64,000 bases of DNA from Streptomyces sp. P9-A2 (GCF_036634175.1 NZ_JAZIFX010000001.1:8060001-8124000), one strand, 5' to 3'; shown: positions 18,569 through 27,799, counted from the first letter of the stretch. Translations and numbers: made by a program. Notes: generated from the letters alone by a model not told the origin.

Positions 18569-19920
18569 CCACACGCACCCACGCCACGGACAGTGGCACC
18601 ACGGCCAGTGACACCACGGACATCCACGCCACGCGCACCGGCAGCAGGTACACCCGCCCCACGACGCCACCGCCCGCCCCCGCCCTCGACGTCGACAAAC
18701 TCCTCGCCGCCCGTCTGCACGCCGCCCGCGTCCGCCCCTACCTGGCGACGGCACTGTTCGCCCTGCACCCCGTCGCGTCGGCGCGGGTACCGACGATGGC
18801 CGTCGACCGGCACTGGCGGTGCTACGTGTCGCCGAACTTCGTGGACCGCACCCCCGAGGAGGAACTCGCCGGTGTCTGGGTGCACGAGGTGTCGCACCTG
18901 CTGCGCGACCACCACGGGCGCTCCGACCGGTATGCACGGGCGCACCACCTCACCGGCCCGGCGGAACGGCTGAGGATGAACATCGCGGCGGACTGCGAGA
19001 TCAACGACGACGTGTTCGGCGACGGCCTGGTCCGGCCCAAGGGCGCGATCACACCGAGCAGCCTGCGGCTTCCGGCCGGAGAGCTGATGGAGGACTACCT
19101 GGGCCGGTTCCGGCTCGGACCGTACACCCAGGGCATGGCCTGGCTGGACTGCGGCAGTGGCGCCGACGGACTGGACCGGGAGTGGGACCTCGGGCCGGAC
19201 GGCGCGCACGGCCTCAGCGAGCAGGAACGCGACGCGGTCCGGTTCCGGGTCGCGCAGGGCATCAACGCCCGGCCGGGAGACGTCTCCAAGAGCTGGCGGC
19301 GATGGGCCGAGGAGGCGTTCCAGCCGCCGCAGCCCTGGCGGGAACTGCTCGGCGCGGCACTGCGCGCGGCGGTCTCCGGCTCCGGCGCGGGCGACGACTA
19401 CTCCTACGGCCGTCCCGCACGGCGCTCGGCCGGCCTGCCCGGCGTCGTGCTGCCGAGCCTGCGGCGCACGCCGCCCCGCGTCGCGGTGGTCATCGACACC
19501 TCCGGCTCGGTCAGCGACGCCGAACTGGGCAGCGCGCTCCGGGAGGTCGCGGCGATCTCCCGGGCGGTGGGCGGCCGCCGCGACATGGTGTCGGTGGTGT
19601 CGTGCGACGCCGCGGCCACAGCCGTGCGGTCCCTGTGCCGTGCCGAGGGGATACCGCTGGTGGGCGGCGGCGGAACGGATCTTCGTACGGGGTTCGCCAC
19701 GGCCCTCGGGTCGCGCCCCCGGCCGGACGCCCTCGTGGTGCTGACCGACGGTCAGACCCCCTGGCCGGACCGGCGGCCCCCGTGCCGGACGGTGGTCGGC
19801 CTCTTCCCCCGCCGCACGGCCGGCTCCTCGCACGACGAGAACGACCCCGAGTACCGACCGGACGCACCGCCCGACTGGGCCCGGGCGGTGACCATCACCG
19901 AGGGCCCCGGCAGCCGGTGA
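18565..19920 (+). CDS. zincin-VWA protein (DUF2201-type), MoxR partner
   Basis: 451 residues. After a Thr-rich ~40-residue leader come a metallopeptidase-like N-terminal domain with VWVHEVSHLLRDHHGR (HExxH) and NIAADCEINDD, and a C-terminal VWA-like domain with the metal-site motif VVIDTSGSVSD, a GGGGTDLRTGF segment and LVVLTDGQTPW. This is the DUF2201_N plus VWA-like arrangement that pairs with MoxR ATPases in bacteria. The expected role is recruiting a substrate to the ATPase; whether the zinc site is a working peptidase is unknown. The start overlaps the MoxR stop (ATGA). Confidence 0.88.
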   Translation: MTTRTHATDSGTTASDTTDIHATRTGSRYTRPTTPPPAPALDVDKLLAARLHAARVRPYLATALFALHPVASARVPTMAVDRHWRCYVSPNFVDRTPEEELAGVWVHEVSHLLRDHHGRSDRYARAHHLTGPAERLRMNIAADCEINDDVFGDGLVRPKGAITPSSLRLPAGELMEDYLGRFRLGPYTQGMAWLDCGSGADGLDREWDLGPDGAHGLSEQERDAVRFRVAQGINARPGDVSKSWRRWAEEAFQPPQPWRELLGAALRAAVSGSGAGDDYSYGRPARRSAGLPGVVLPSLRRTPPRVAVVIDTSGSVSDAELGSALREVAAISRAVGGRRDMVSVVSCDAAATAVRSLCRAEGIPLVGGGGTDLRTGFATALGSRPRPDALVVLTDGQTPWPDRRPPCRTVVGLFPRRTAGSSHDENDPEYRPDAPPDWARAVTITEGPGSR

Positions 19921-19999
19921 ACCGAGCGCGGCGCCGGCTGCACGGTGCCGGGCCCCGGGCCCCGGCCCACCGACCTGGGGGACCGGGACCCGGAGGGCG

Positions 20000-22057
20000 T
20001 CAGGTCCCGGTCACGTCCGTGACTGTCCACCGCTGGTTGGCACCGGAGTTGGGCTCCCAGGTCGTCACCGCGGCGCCCTCGTGGGTGGCCTGGCCGCCGA
20101 CCTCCAGAAGGCGCCCGGTGGCCGCGTTGATCAGCGTCCAGGCGCCGTCGCCGGTGCCCGACACGATCCACTCGGCGGCCCTGTCCCGTTTGCCGGTGTC
20201 GGGCGCGGCGACCGGGACGTCGTCACGCACGGTCAGACGCCTGCGCTCACCGTCCTGCGTACTGGTGAACTCGTAGCGCTGCCGCACTCCGTCACCGGGA
20301 CGCACCGTGCTCAGCCGCCACCGCTGGGCCGCCGAGCCGTCGCCGGTACCGATGACGAGGCCGCTGCCGTCGCCGCCGACGGTGACGGCCTTGCCGCTCT
20401 GCGCACCGGTCAGGGTGTAGATGTGGCCCTTGCGCAGCAGCGGGGCGTCGGCGGCGACGCCGGAGACACCCTTGACGACGAAGGACGTCACCGACTGGGC
20501 GGGCACCGTGAAGGTGGCCGTGCGGTCGCCGGCCCTGATGGCCCTGTGCCGCTCCAACTTGCCGTCCGCACTGGTCACGACGGGCGTGACGGTCGCGTTC
20601 CGGCTGACGGTGCGGAACTTCGAGAGGTCCACGGTGACGTCGCGGGCCCCGGTGGTGCTGTTGACGTGGACGACCGAGGCGCCCTTGCCGTTCTTCGTCA
20701 CCGCCGCCGCGCTGGAGGTGTCGTTCACCTGGATCAGCCGGTCGCCGGGCCTGATGAAATGGGTGAAGTTGCGGGCGGTGTCGAACTTGGTGTTCGTGTG
20801 AACGGGGCAGGACTCGAGGGTGTCGGCCGCCGTGCAGCTGAACGGCAGCTGGATCTCGCCCCAGTTGCCGCCCTTCGCGGACTCCCCGCCGGGCCTCATG
20901 TTGTCGTGGTCCTCGACGGGTTGCCAGAACACCCATGCACGCGGTTCGAGTTCGCGCAGATCGTCCACGATGCGCTGGGCGAGACCGAGACCGGGACGCA
21001 TGTCGGTGAAGCTCTGTCCGTCGCCCCAGTCGCCCTCGACCTCGCTCATCCACAGCCGCTTGTCCGCCGCCTTGGAGAGGTCGCGGACGGTGGTGCGCTG
21101 CCCGGTTCCGTAGGTGTGGACGTTCATCTGGTCCACGAGGTCGCGGGCCGCGGGGGAGTAGGTGTTCCAGTTCCGGGCGAACGTGGACGGGTTGGTCTCG
21201 TCCATGGCGGAGATTTTGGCTCCGGTCCTCGCCTTCCTCAGTGCCGGCGCCAGGGCGTGGAGCACCTTCTCCTGGAGCTCGGGGCCGATATGGGCGCCTT
21301 CCTGCCGGCCGCCGACGGGCTCGCCGTCCGGGCCGAGACGGGTGCTCCAGTAGGTGGTGTTCGGCTCGTTGAACGGGTCGACGGTGTCGACCTCGATGCG
21401 GTGCGCCTTCTCCAGCCGCTTGGTCGCGCCCGCCAGATAGGCGGCGAAGTCGTCGACCGACTCGGCCTTGAGCTGGTCCCCGGAGGCGTCGAACCCGCCG
21501 GAGACGTAGCCGCTGACGGTCATGAACCAGGGCGGGGAGTTGCTGAAGGTCTCCCAGTGGGTGATGTCCTTCTTGATGCGGTCCACCCACCAGCGCTGGG
21601 TGGCATCGGCGTCGGGGTTCCAGTCCGCCGGGTCGTCGGCGTCCCACCAGCCGGTGTCCTCTCGGGTGGTGCCCGCCGGCGCCTTCCACCAGCCCTCGAC
21701 GGCGCCGCCGGCACGCAGATAGTCCTTGACGTCGGGGGCGTTGCCACCACCCACGTTGTAGCGGGCGATGTTCAGGGCGAGGCCCTCGTCGCCGAAGAGG
21801 AGTTCGGCGAGCTTTTCGCGTATCTCCGGCGGGTAGTCGCCCGTGGCGTTGGCGAACCAGACCAGGCTGGTGCCCCAGCCCTCGAACTCCTCCTGCTGAT
21901 AGGACGGATCGGGCCGGACGGTGACGGAGGGAACGGAGGGGACGGAGGTCTCCGCCCGAGCGGTGGAGGCCGGGGCGGGGACCAGGGCGGCCCCGGTGGC
22001 CAGGGCGGTGAGGCCGGCGGCTGTCAGGAGCCGTCCTCTGCGGGTGCGGTGTGCCAT
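20000..22057 (-). CDS. secreted GH30 endo-beta-1,6-galactanase-like enzyme with CBM13
   Basis: 685 residues. Signal peptide (RRGRLLTAAGLTALATGAAL...), then a GH30-type (beta/alpha)8 domain: FEGWGTSLVWFANATGDYP, LNIARYNVGGGN, acid/base Glu in TVDPFNEPNTTYW and nucleophile Glu in LWMSEVEGDWGD, followed by the beta-sandwich common in GH30. The last ~140 residues form a ricin-type lectin (CBM13) with QRW motifs. This order equals the Streptomyces beta-1,6-galactanase Sa1,6Gal5A type. With the upstream GH42 and ABC genes, the likely substrate is the beta-1,6-galactan side chains of arabinogalactan protein. ATG at 22057 with GGGAGC; the longer frame to 22639 runs into the GH42 gene. Confidence 0.85.
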   Translation of the reverse strand: MAHRTRRGRLLTAAGLTALATGAALVPAPASTARAETSVPSVPSVTVRPDPSYQQEEFEGWGTSLVWFANATGDYPPEIREKLAELLFGDEGLALNIARYNVGGGNAPDVKDYLRAGGAVEGWWKAPAGTTREDTGWWDADDPADWNPDADATQRWWVDRIKKDITHWETFSNSPPWFMTVSGYVSGGFDASGDQLKAESVDDFAAYLAGATKRLEKAHRIEVDTVDPFNEPNTTYWSTRLGPDGEPVGGRQEGAHIGPELQEKVLHALAPALRKARTGAKISAMDETNPSTFARNWNTYSPAARDLVDQMNVHTYGTGQRTTVRDLSKAADKRLWMSEVEGDWGDGQSFTDMRPGLGLAQRIVDDLRELEPRAWVFWQPVEDHDNMRPGGESAKGGNWGEIQLPFSCTAADTLESCPVHTNTKFDTARNFTHFIRPGDRLIQVNDTSSAAAVTKNGKGASVVHVNSTTGARDVTVDLSKFRTVSRNATVTPVVTSADGKLERHRAIRAGDRTATFTVPAQSVTSFVVKGVSGVAADAPLLRKGHIYTLTGAQSGKAVTVGGDGSGLVIGTGDGSAAQRWRLSTVRPGDGVRQRYEFTSTQDGERRRLTVRDDVPVAAPDTGKRDRAAEWIVSGTGDGAWTLINAATGRLLEVGGQATHEGAAVTTWEPNSGANQRWTVTDVTGT

Positions 22058-22101
22058 CGGTGTGCTCCCAACATTGAGGTGTGGTCGCGCTCTGGTGGAA
22101 C

Positions 22102-22132
22102 CCTCCGGCCGCGCGGTGCGCGCGGCCGGAGG
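22102..22132 (-). terminator. 14-bp perfect hairpin between GH42 and GH30 genes
   Basis: CCTCCGGCCGCGCG (22102-22115) pairs with 22119-22132 around 3 nt. It lies 100 bp after the GH42 stop and 45 bp before the GH30 start, so the secreted enzyme may be transcribed from its own promoter or by partial read-through. Confidence 0.65.
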
Positions 22133-22233
22133 AGAAGACGGCCTCCTGGAACGACCGTGCCGTGCCGGGGAGGTGGAACAGGTGCTCCCGCCCCGCCCCT
22201 GCCGGGTCCGGGAGTCGAGGCGGTCGCCGCGTC

Positions 22234-24276
22234 TCAGCCGGCCGGCTGCCGCAGTACGGCGACGGCACGCGGTCCGAGGACCAGCGCACCGCCGTCCCCC
22301 TCCGTGGTGCCGAGCAGTACCTCCCCGTCGAGGCCGCGCACGGGGACTGCCGTGTCGGTCCGGTTCACCAGGAACAGGAACCGGCCGCCGGGACCGCTGC
22401 GTACCGTCGTCTCGATCAGCCCGCGGACCTCGGTGGGCAGTTCGCTCTCCACGCCGGCCGGTGCGAGCAGCCGGGGCAGCAGCGAGGTGAGCCCTGCGAC
22501 ACCGAGCCGGGTGGAGACGTAGGCGGCCGAACCGGTGCCCGTGGCCTTCCGGGTGACGGCAGCCCGGCCGGCGTGTACGCCGGTGCGGTAGCGGGCCAGG
22601 ACGTCCGTCCCCGGCGCGACGGTGATCCGGTCGGTCCACAGACTGCCCGTCGTCGCGTCGTCGAGCTCCACCGTGTCACCGTCGAGCAGCGGACCGAACT
22701 CCTCGATGCGGATGCCGAGCAGCTCGCGCAGCGCCCCCGGATAGCCGCCGAGCCAGACGTGGTCGTGCTCGTCGACGACACCCGAGAAGTACGTGGTGAT
22801 CAGGTGGCCGCCCTGCTCGGTGTACCGGGTGAGCGTCCTGGCCAGGTCGGCGGGGACCATGTGCAGCACCGGCGCGACGAGGACCTGGTGGCGGTGCAGA
22901 TCGGCACGGGTGGTGACGAGGTCGGCGCGGACCCCGAGGGCCAGCAGCGCCGAGTACCAGTCGAGCGCCTCCTGCCGGTAGTCGAGCAGCGAGGAGGGAT
23001 GGGAGTCCTGCTCGCTCGCCCACCACGACTCCCAGTCGTAGAGGATGCCGACCCGGGCGGCCTCCCGTTCGCTGCCCGCGACCGGCGCGAGTGCCTTGAG
23101 GGTGGCACCGAGTGCGGTCACCGAGCGGAACAGGTCGCTGTCCGCGCCGGCGTGCGGAACCATCGCCGAGTGGTACTTCTCGGCACCGGCCGCCGACTGA
23201 CGCCACTGGAAGTAGCACACCGCGTCGGCCCCGTGCGCCACGTGCAGCAGCGAGTCACGGGCCAGGTCGCCCGGACGCTTCGCCACGTTGACGGGCTGCC
23301 AGTTGACGGCACTGGTGGAGTGCTCCATCAGGAACCAGGGCCGGCCGCCGGAGATGCCGCTGGTGAGGTTCGCGGAGAAGGACAGCTCGTCGCGGGCCTG
23401 CGGCCCAGGATGGACGTAGTGGTCGTTGGAGACGAAGTCGATCTCCTGCGCCCAGTCGGGGTAGTTCATCCCCTTGGTGTTGCCCATCACCATGAAGTTG
23501 GTGGTGACGGGAACGTCCGGGGTGATCTCCCGCAGGATGTCCCGCTCGGCCCGCAGATGCTCCTTGAGCGCGTCCGACGAGAAGCGCTTGAAGTCCAGCT
23601 GCTGGGTGGGGTTGGGGTGGGACGCGGCCTGCCGGGGCGGCAGTATCTGCTCCCAGCCGGTGTAGCGCTGGGACCAGAAGGCGGTGCCCCAGGCGGAGTT
23701 GAGCGCATCCAGGGTGGTGTACCGGACTCGCAGCCAGTTCTGGAACGCACGTGCCGCGTCGTCGGAGAAGTCGTAGACGTTGTGGCAGCCCAGCTCGTTG
23801 TTGACGTGCCAGGCGACCAGGGCCGGGTGACCCGCGTAGCGGGTCGCCAGCTCCCGTACCAGGCGCAGCGCGTGGGCGCGGAACACCGGGGAGGTGGGAC
23901 GCCAGTGCTGGCGCGCCCCCGGCCACAGGATGGTGCCGTCCGCGGTGACCGGCAGGATCTCCGGGTGAGCCGTCGTCAGCCAGGGCGGCGGGGAGGCGGT
24001 GGCAGTCGCCAGGTCGACACCGATGCCGCCCGCGTGCAGCAGGTCCAGCACCTCGTCGAGCCAGCCGAAGTCCCAGGTGTTCTCCGCCGGTTGCAGCCGC
24101 GCCCAGGAGAAGATCCCCACGGACACGACGTTCACACCGGCCTCCCGCATCAGCCGGACGTCCTCCTTCCAGACGCTGCGGGACCACTGCTCGGGGTTGT
24201 AGTCGGCGCCGTACAGGAGGCGGGGGGCACGGTCACCGTCCGCCCCGCTGGTACGGGACAGGAGGGTGGAGATCAT
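22234..24276 (-). CDS. GH42 beta-galactosidase
   Basis: 680 residues without a signal peptide, so cytoplasmic. GH42 hallmarks: LLYGADYNPEQWSRSVWKED at the N-terminus, acid/base Glu in AWHVNNELGCHN, nucleophile Glu in WFLMEHSTSAVNW, then the trimerisation domain and a small C-terminal beta domain. It removes terminal beta-galactose from imported oligosaccharides. ATG at 24276 with GGAAGGACC upstream. It follows the binding-protein gene by 59 bp, with a hairpin in between. The family is firm; the exact linkage specificity is inferred from the operon. Confidence 0.93.
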   Translation of the reverse strand: MISTLLSRTSGADGDRAPRLLYGADYNPEQWSRSVWKEDVRLMREAGVNVVSVGIFSWARLQPAENTWDFGWLDEVLDLLHAGGIGVDLATATASPPPWLTTAHPEILPVTADGTILWPGARQHWRPTSPVFRAHALRLVRELATRYAGHPALVAWHVNNELGCHNVYDFSDDAARAFQNWLRVRYTTLDALNSAWGTAFWSQRYTGWEQILPPRQAASHPNPTQQLDFKRFSSDALKEHLRAERDILREITPDVPVTTNFMVMGNTKGMNYPDWAQEIDFVSNDHYVHPGPQARDELSFSANLTSGISGGRPWFLMEHSTSAVNWQPVNVAKRPGDLARDSLLHVAHGADAVCYFQWRQSAAGAEKYHSAMVPHAGADSDLFRSVTALGATLKALAPVAGSEREAARVGILYDWESWWASEQDSHPSSLLDYRQEALDWYSALLALGVRADLVTTRADLHRHQVLVAPVLHMVPADLARTLTRYTEQGGHLITTYFSGVVDEHDHVWLGGYPGALRELLGIRIEEFGPLLDGDTVELDDATTGSLWTDRITVAPGTDVLARYRTGVHAGRAAVTRKATGTGSAAYVSTRLGVAGLTSLLPRLLAPAGVESELPTEVRGLIETTVRSGPGGRFLFLVNRTDTAVPVRGLDGEVLLGTTEGDGGALVLGPRAVAVLRQPAG

Positions 24277-24299
24277 GGCGGTCCTTCCGGGTGTCTCGC

Positions 24300-24332
24300 A
24301 CCGGGGCGGTACGACGTGCGTGCCGCCCCGGT
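24300..24332 (-). terminator. intercistronic hairpin after the binding-protein gene
   Basis: ACCGGGGCGG (24300-24309) pairs with 24323-24332. A stem directly after a binding-protein gene commonly protects its mRNA and lowers expression downstream; this is inferred. Confidence 0.5.
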
Positions 24333-24335
24333 CTG

Positions 24336-25679
24336 CTACTTCTCTACGGTGAAGCCCTGCTCGTTGCCGTACTGCACCGACGCGTCCTGCCAGGCCTTCA
24401 GGCCGTCCGCCAGCGTGGTGCCGGAGACGTAGGCCTTGCCGACGGTGTCGTTGAAGATCGAGTTGGCGTACACCTGGTACGGCAGGTACGCCCAGTCGTC
24501 GGCGACGTTCGCGGCCGACTCGGCGAACACCTTGTTGGCCTGCTGCCCGCCGAAGTACGGGAACTCGGTGTTCTGGAACTCCTCGGAGTCGAGCTGAGCC
24601 GTGGTCGCCGGGAAGGCGCCGCCCTTCACGCGGGTCTCGACACCGTCGCCGGCGTTGGCGTACTCCGCGAACGCGTAGGCGAGCGCCTCGTTCTTGCCGA
24701 GCTCGGGCAGAGTGAGGGCGCTGCCGCCGTTCTCCGCGCCGGCGTCGGCGCCCGCCGTCCACTGCGGCAGCGGGGCGACGCGCCAGTCACCGGCGGCCTC
24801 CTTCACCCCGGAGGCGAGGTTGGCCGGCATCCAGGCACCGATGGCCAGGGTGGCGATGGTGCCGTCGCCGAGGCCCTTGTACCACTCGTCGGACCAACCG
24901 GTGACCGGGGCGACAAGCTTCTCGTCGAGCAGCTTCTGCCAGGTTCCGGTGAAGTCCTTGGCCCCCTTGTCACCGAACCCGATCTTCACCTCGGTGCCGT
25001 TCACCTCGTAGGGGCGCGAACCGGCCTGCCACAGCATGCTGGTGGTGAAGCCCGCGTCACCCGCGTCGTTGGTGATGTACGCCTTCGGGTCGGCCTTGTG
25101 CAGGGCGCGGGCCGCGTCCACGTACTCGTCCCACGTGGTGGGCACGTCGATCCCGTGCTTGTCGAAGACCTTCTTGTTGTAGAACAGCGCCATCGGGCCG
25201 GAGTCCATCGGCAGGCCGTAGATCCCCTCGCCGCCGGCCTTCACACCGTTCCAGGGGCCGGGGGAGTACTGGCCGGCGAGCTTGTCGGCGCCGAAGCCGC
25301 TGAGGTCGGTGAGCCCCTCGGTCAGCGCGTACTGGCCCATGGCGTAGTACTCGACCTGGGCGACGTCGGGGACGCCCTTCTTCGCGGAGATGGCGTTCTG
25401 CAGCGCCTTGTACTGCTCGTTGCCGGTGCCCGCGTTGACGAGGTTCACCTCGACTCCGGGGTGCTCCTTCTCGAAGTCGGCCGCCACCTGCTCGAGCGTG
25501 GGTTCCCACGCCCAGACGGTGACGGTGCCGCCCTTCTCCAGGGCCGCCTCGACGTCCGAATCGGAGACCGCCTTCGGGGCGGCGCCCCCGTCGTCGGAAC
25601 CGCCGCAGGCGGTGGCGCCCAGGGCCAGGGCGCAGACGATGCCGATGCCGCGCAGGAGGCGGCGGGACTGCTTGTGCAT
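24336..25679 (-). CDS. sugar ABC transporter substrate-binding lipoprotein
   Basis: 447 residues. Lipoprotein signal (SRRLLRGIGIVCALALGATAC, lipobox Cys near residue 27), then a family-1 solute-binding fold: GTVTVWAWEPTLEQVAADFE, KKGVPDVAQVEYYAMGQYA, GPMALFYNKKVFDKHGI, and aromatic-rich C-lobe segments. It captures the oligosaccharide outside the membrane for the two permeases encoded just upstream. No dedicated ATPase is in the operon; in Streptomyces the shared ATPase MsiK serves such importers. The third gene of the operon set by the LacI operators. Confidence 0.93.
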   Translation of the reverse strand: MHKQSRRLLRGIGIVCALALGATACGGSDDGGAAPKAVSDSDVEAALEKGGTVTVWAWEPTLEQVAADFEKEHPGVEVNLVNAGTGNEQYKALQNAISAKKGVPDVAQVEYYAMGQYALTEGLTDLSGFGADKLAGQYSPGPWNGVKAGGEGIYGLPMDSGPMALFYNKKVFDKHGIDVPTTWDEYVDAARALHKADPKAYITNDAGDAGFTTSMLWQAGSRPYEVNGTEVKIGFGDKGAKDFTGTWQKLLDEKLVAPVTGWSDEWYKGLGDGTIATLAIGAWMPANLASGVKEAAGDWRVAPLPQWTAGADAGAENGGSALTLPELGKNEALAYAFAEYANAGDGVETRVKGGAFPATTAQLDSEEFQNTEFPYFGGQQANKVFAESAANVADDWAYLPYQVYANSIFNDTVGKAYVSGTTLADGLKAWQDASVQYGNEQGFTVEK

Positions 25680-25759
25680 GGGCGTGCTTCCACTTCTTCG
25701 TGGGCCGGGATTCCGGGGCCGGGACGGGGTGATGTGCGGGAGGGGGAAGAGGGGCGGTG

Positions 25760-26725
25760 CTATTCCTTGACGCTTCCGGCGGAGAGCCCCGACTGCCAGT
25801 ACTTCTGCAGCAGCAGGAACGCGGCGATCAGCGGGACGATGGTGATCAGCGAGCCGGTGATGACCAGGTGGAACACGGGCTGCCCGCCGGCGGTCGCGGC
25901 CTGGTCGTTCCAGCTGTACAGCCCCAGGGTGAGGGGGTACCAGTCGGGGTCCTTGAGCATGATCAGCGGGAGGAAGTAGTTGTTCCAGGTCGCGACCATG
26001 GTGAACAGCGAGACGGTGACGATGCCCGGCGCCAGCAGCGGCAGCACCACCAGGAAGAAGGTACGCAGCTCGCCCGCGCCGTCGATCCGGGCCGCCTCGA
26101 GGAGTTCGTTCGGGACGGCCTCACTGGCGAACACCCACATCAGATACAGGCCGAACGGCGAGATCAGCGACGGGATGATCACCGCCCACGGGGTGTTGGT
26201 CAGCCCCATGTTGCTGAACATCAGGAAGGTCGGCACCGCCAGCGCCGTCCCCGGTACGGCCACGGCGCCGATGACGACGGCGAAGACCGCCCGGCGTCCG
26301 GGGAACTCGAACTTGGCCAGGGCGTAACCGCCCAGCACGGCGAGGAGGGTCGCGCCTCCCGCGCCGAGGCCCACGTACAGCACGGTGTTCAGCAGCCAGC
26401 GGGTGAAGACGCCGTCGTTGTAGGTGAACGTATCGACGATGTTGTCCCAGAGGGCGAAGTCGCCGTCGAACCAGAGGCCGAACGAACGGGACAGCCCTTC
26501 CTGAGTCTTGGTGGCACTGATGACCAGCCACACCAGCGGCACCAGGCTGTACAGCAGCACCAGGCCGGTGAGCACGGTCAGCAGCACACTGCGGCGGGGC
26601 CGCCCGGGAGTGGAGCCGCGCCGGCGCGTACGCAGCCGGGGGACGGAACCGGAGGGGGCGGAACCAAAGGCGTCGGACGCGGAGCCGGTCCGGCTCGCGG
26701 AGGCGGGGGAGACGGTACTGGTCAT
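25760..26725 (-). CDS. carbohydrate ABC permease, MalG/MsmG type
   Basis: 321 residues with six predicted helices after a Ser/Arg-rich cytoplasmic tail. The EAA loop for ATPase docking reads ELLEAARIDGAGELRTFFLVVLP, and SAGSVKE is a typical C-terminus. The ATG at 26725 is 7 bp after the stop of the partner permease gene. Forms the inner-membrane channel with the gene upstream. Confidence 0.94.
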   Translation of the reverse strand: MTSTVSPASASRTGSASDAFGSAPSGSVPRLRTRRRGSTPGRPRRSVLLTVLTGLVLLYSLVPLVWLVISATKTQEGLSRSFGLWFDGDFALWDNIVDTFTYNDGVFTRWLLNTVLYVGLGAGGATLLAVLGGYALAKFEFPGRRAVFAVVIGAVAVPGTALAVPTFLMFSNMGLTNTPWAVIIPSLISPFGLYLMWVFASEAVPNELLEAARIDGAGELRTFFLVVLPLLAPGIVTVSLFTMVATWNNYFLPLIMLKDPDWYPLTLGLYSWNDQAATAGGQPVFHLVITGSLITIVPLIAAFLLLQKYWQSGLSAGSVKE

Positions 26726-26732
26726 CGCTGCT

Positions 26733-27659
26733 TCACACTCCCTTGCGCATGCCGCGCAGCTGGACGACATAGGCGATGACCATGGTGATCAGCCCCATGA
26801 CGATGGCGACCGTCGCGGAGTAGTTGTGCTGCTGGCCGGAGAAGGACAGCGAGTACGTGTAGTAGTTCGGCGTGTAGTCCGTGGTGATGGCGTTGGGCGC
26901 CAGCTTCTGCAGGACGCTGGGCTCGTTGAAGAGCTGGAAGCTGCCGATGATGGAGAAGATCGTCGCGATGACCAGGGCACCGCGGATCGCGGGCAGCTTG
27001 ATGGCGGTGATGACGCGGATCTGCCCGGCGCCGTCGATCTCGGCCGCCTCGTAGAGGGAGTGCGGGATCACCCGCAGCGCCGCGTAGAAGATCAGCATGT
27101 TGTAGCCGACGAACTCCCAGGTGACGATGTTGCCGATCGAGGCCAGCACCAGGCCGGGGGAGAGCGGGTTGGGCAGCGACAGCCCGAAGGCCTCGTTGAC
27201 GTCGCCGACCAGGCCGAAGCGGGTGCCGTACATGAAGCCCCACATGAGAGTGGCGACAACGGCGGGCACCGCGTACGGCAGGAAGATCGAGATGCGGAAG
27301 AAGCTCTTGCCGTAGAGCCGTCCGCTGTCCAGCGCCAGTGCCACCAGCAGGGCGATGCCGAGCATGATCGGCACCTGCACGCACAGGAAGAGCGAGACCC
27401 GGCCGAGCGCGGCCCAGAACCGTTCGTCCTGCAGGGCCTGCCGGTAGTTGTCGAACCCGACGAAACCGGTGCCGCCGATGAGCTGGTCCCGGAAGAGGCT
27501 GAGGTAGACCGAATACACGATCGGGGCCAGGAAGACCAGGGCGAACACGGCCACGAAGGGACCGATGAACCCCCACCCCGTCCAGGACCGGCGGTCCCGT
27601 CTCACCGGAGGTGGTGCCGGCCGCGGCTCGGCGGTCGCCGGCGGGTGCAGCGTCGTCAT
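26733..27659 (-). CDS. carbohydrate ABC permease, MalF/MsmF type
   Basis: 308 residues. A Pro-rich N-tail precedes helices (FIGPFVAVFALVFLAPIVYSV ...), and the EAA loop reads SLYEAAEIDGAGQIRVITAIKLP. The ATG at 27659 has GAGGAACG upstream. First gene of the operon, reading away from the LacI gene; the two palindromic operators lie 80-140 bp upstream. Confidence 0.94.
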   Translation of the reverse strand: MTTLHPPATAEPRPAPPPVRRDRRSWTGWGFIGPFVAVFALVFLAPIVYSVYLSLFRDQLIGGTGFVGFDNYRQALQDERFWAALGRVSLFLCVQVPIMLGIALLVALALDSGRLYGKSFFRISIFLPYAVPAVVATLMWGFMYGTRFGLVGDVNEAFGLSLPNPLSPGLVLASIGNIVTWEFVGYNMLIFYAALRVIPHSLYEAAEIDGAGQIRVITAIKLPAIRGALVIATIFSIIGSFQLFNEPSVLQKLAPNAITTDYTPNYYTYSLSFSGQQHNYSATVAIVMGLITMVIAYVVQLRGMRKGV

Positions 27660-27738
27660 GTCGTTCCTCGCTCGTCCACGTTCGGGCCGGGTGGTCACGG
27701 CACCCTTCCCGGGGCCGGGAGCCATGCCCCCTGCAGCC

Positions 27739-27756
27739 GATGTTTACGCAAACATC
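27739..27756. promoter_or_regulatory. LacI-family operator 1
   Basis: GATGTTTACGCAAACATC, an 18-bp palindrome with one central mismatch pair, in the divergent region between the permease operon and the LacI gene. Confidence 0.82.
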
Positions 27757-27783
27757 GAACGCCGCAGAAATGCGGCGGGTGGT

Positions 27784-27799
27784 ATGTTTACGTAAACAT
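27784..27799. promoter_or_regulatory. LacI-family operator 2
   Basis: ATGTTTACGTAAACAT, a perfect 16-bp palindrome sharing its half-site with operator 1. The centres are 44 bp apart, about four helical turns, so both lie on the same DNA face and looping or cooperative binding is possible. Confidence 0.85.

Noticed and set aside
15715..19920. The MoxR-VWA cluster as a known VMAP ternary defence system
   Set aside because: The third gene shows no recognisable VMAP or effector domain (no trypsin- or caspase-like motif), and the VWA protein is of the zincin DUF2201 type. Kept only as an unknown cluster.
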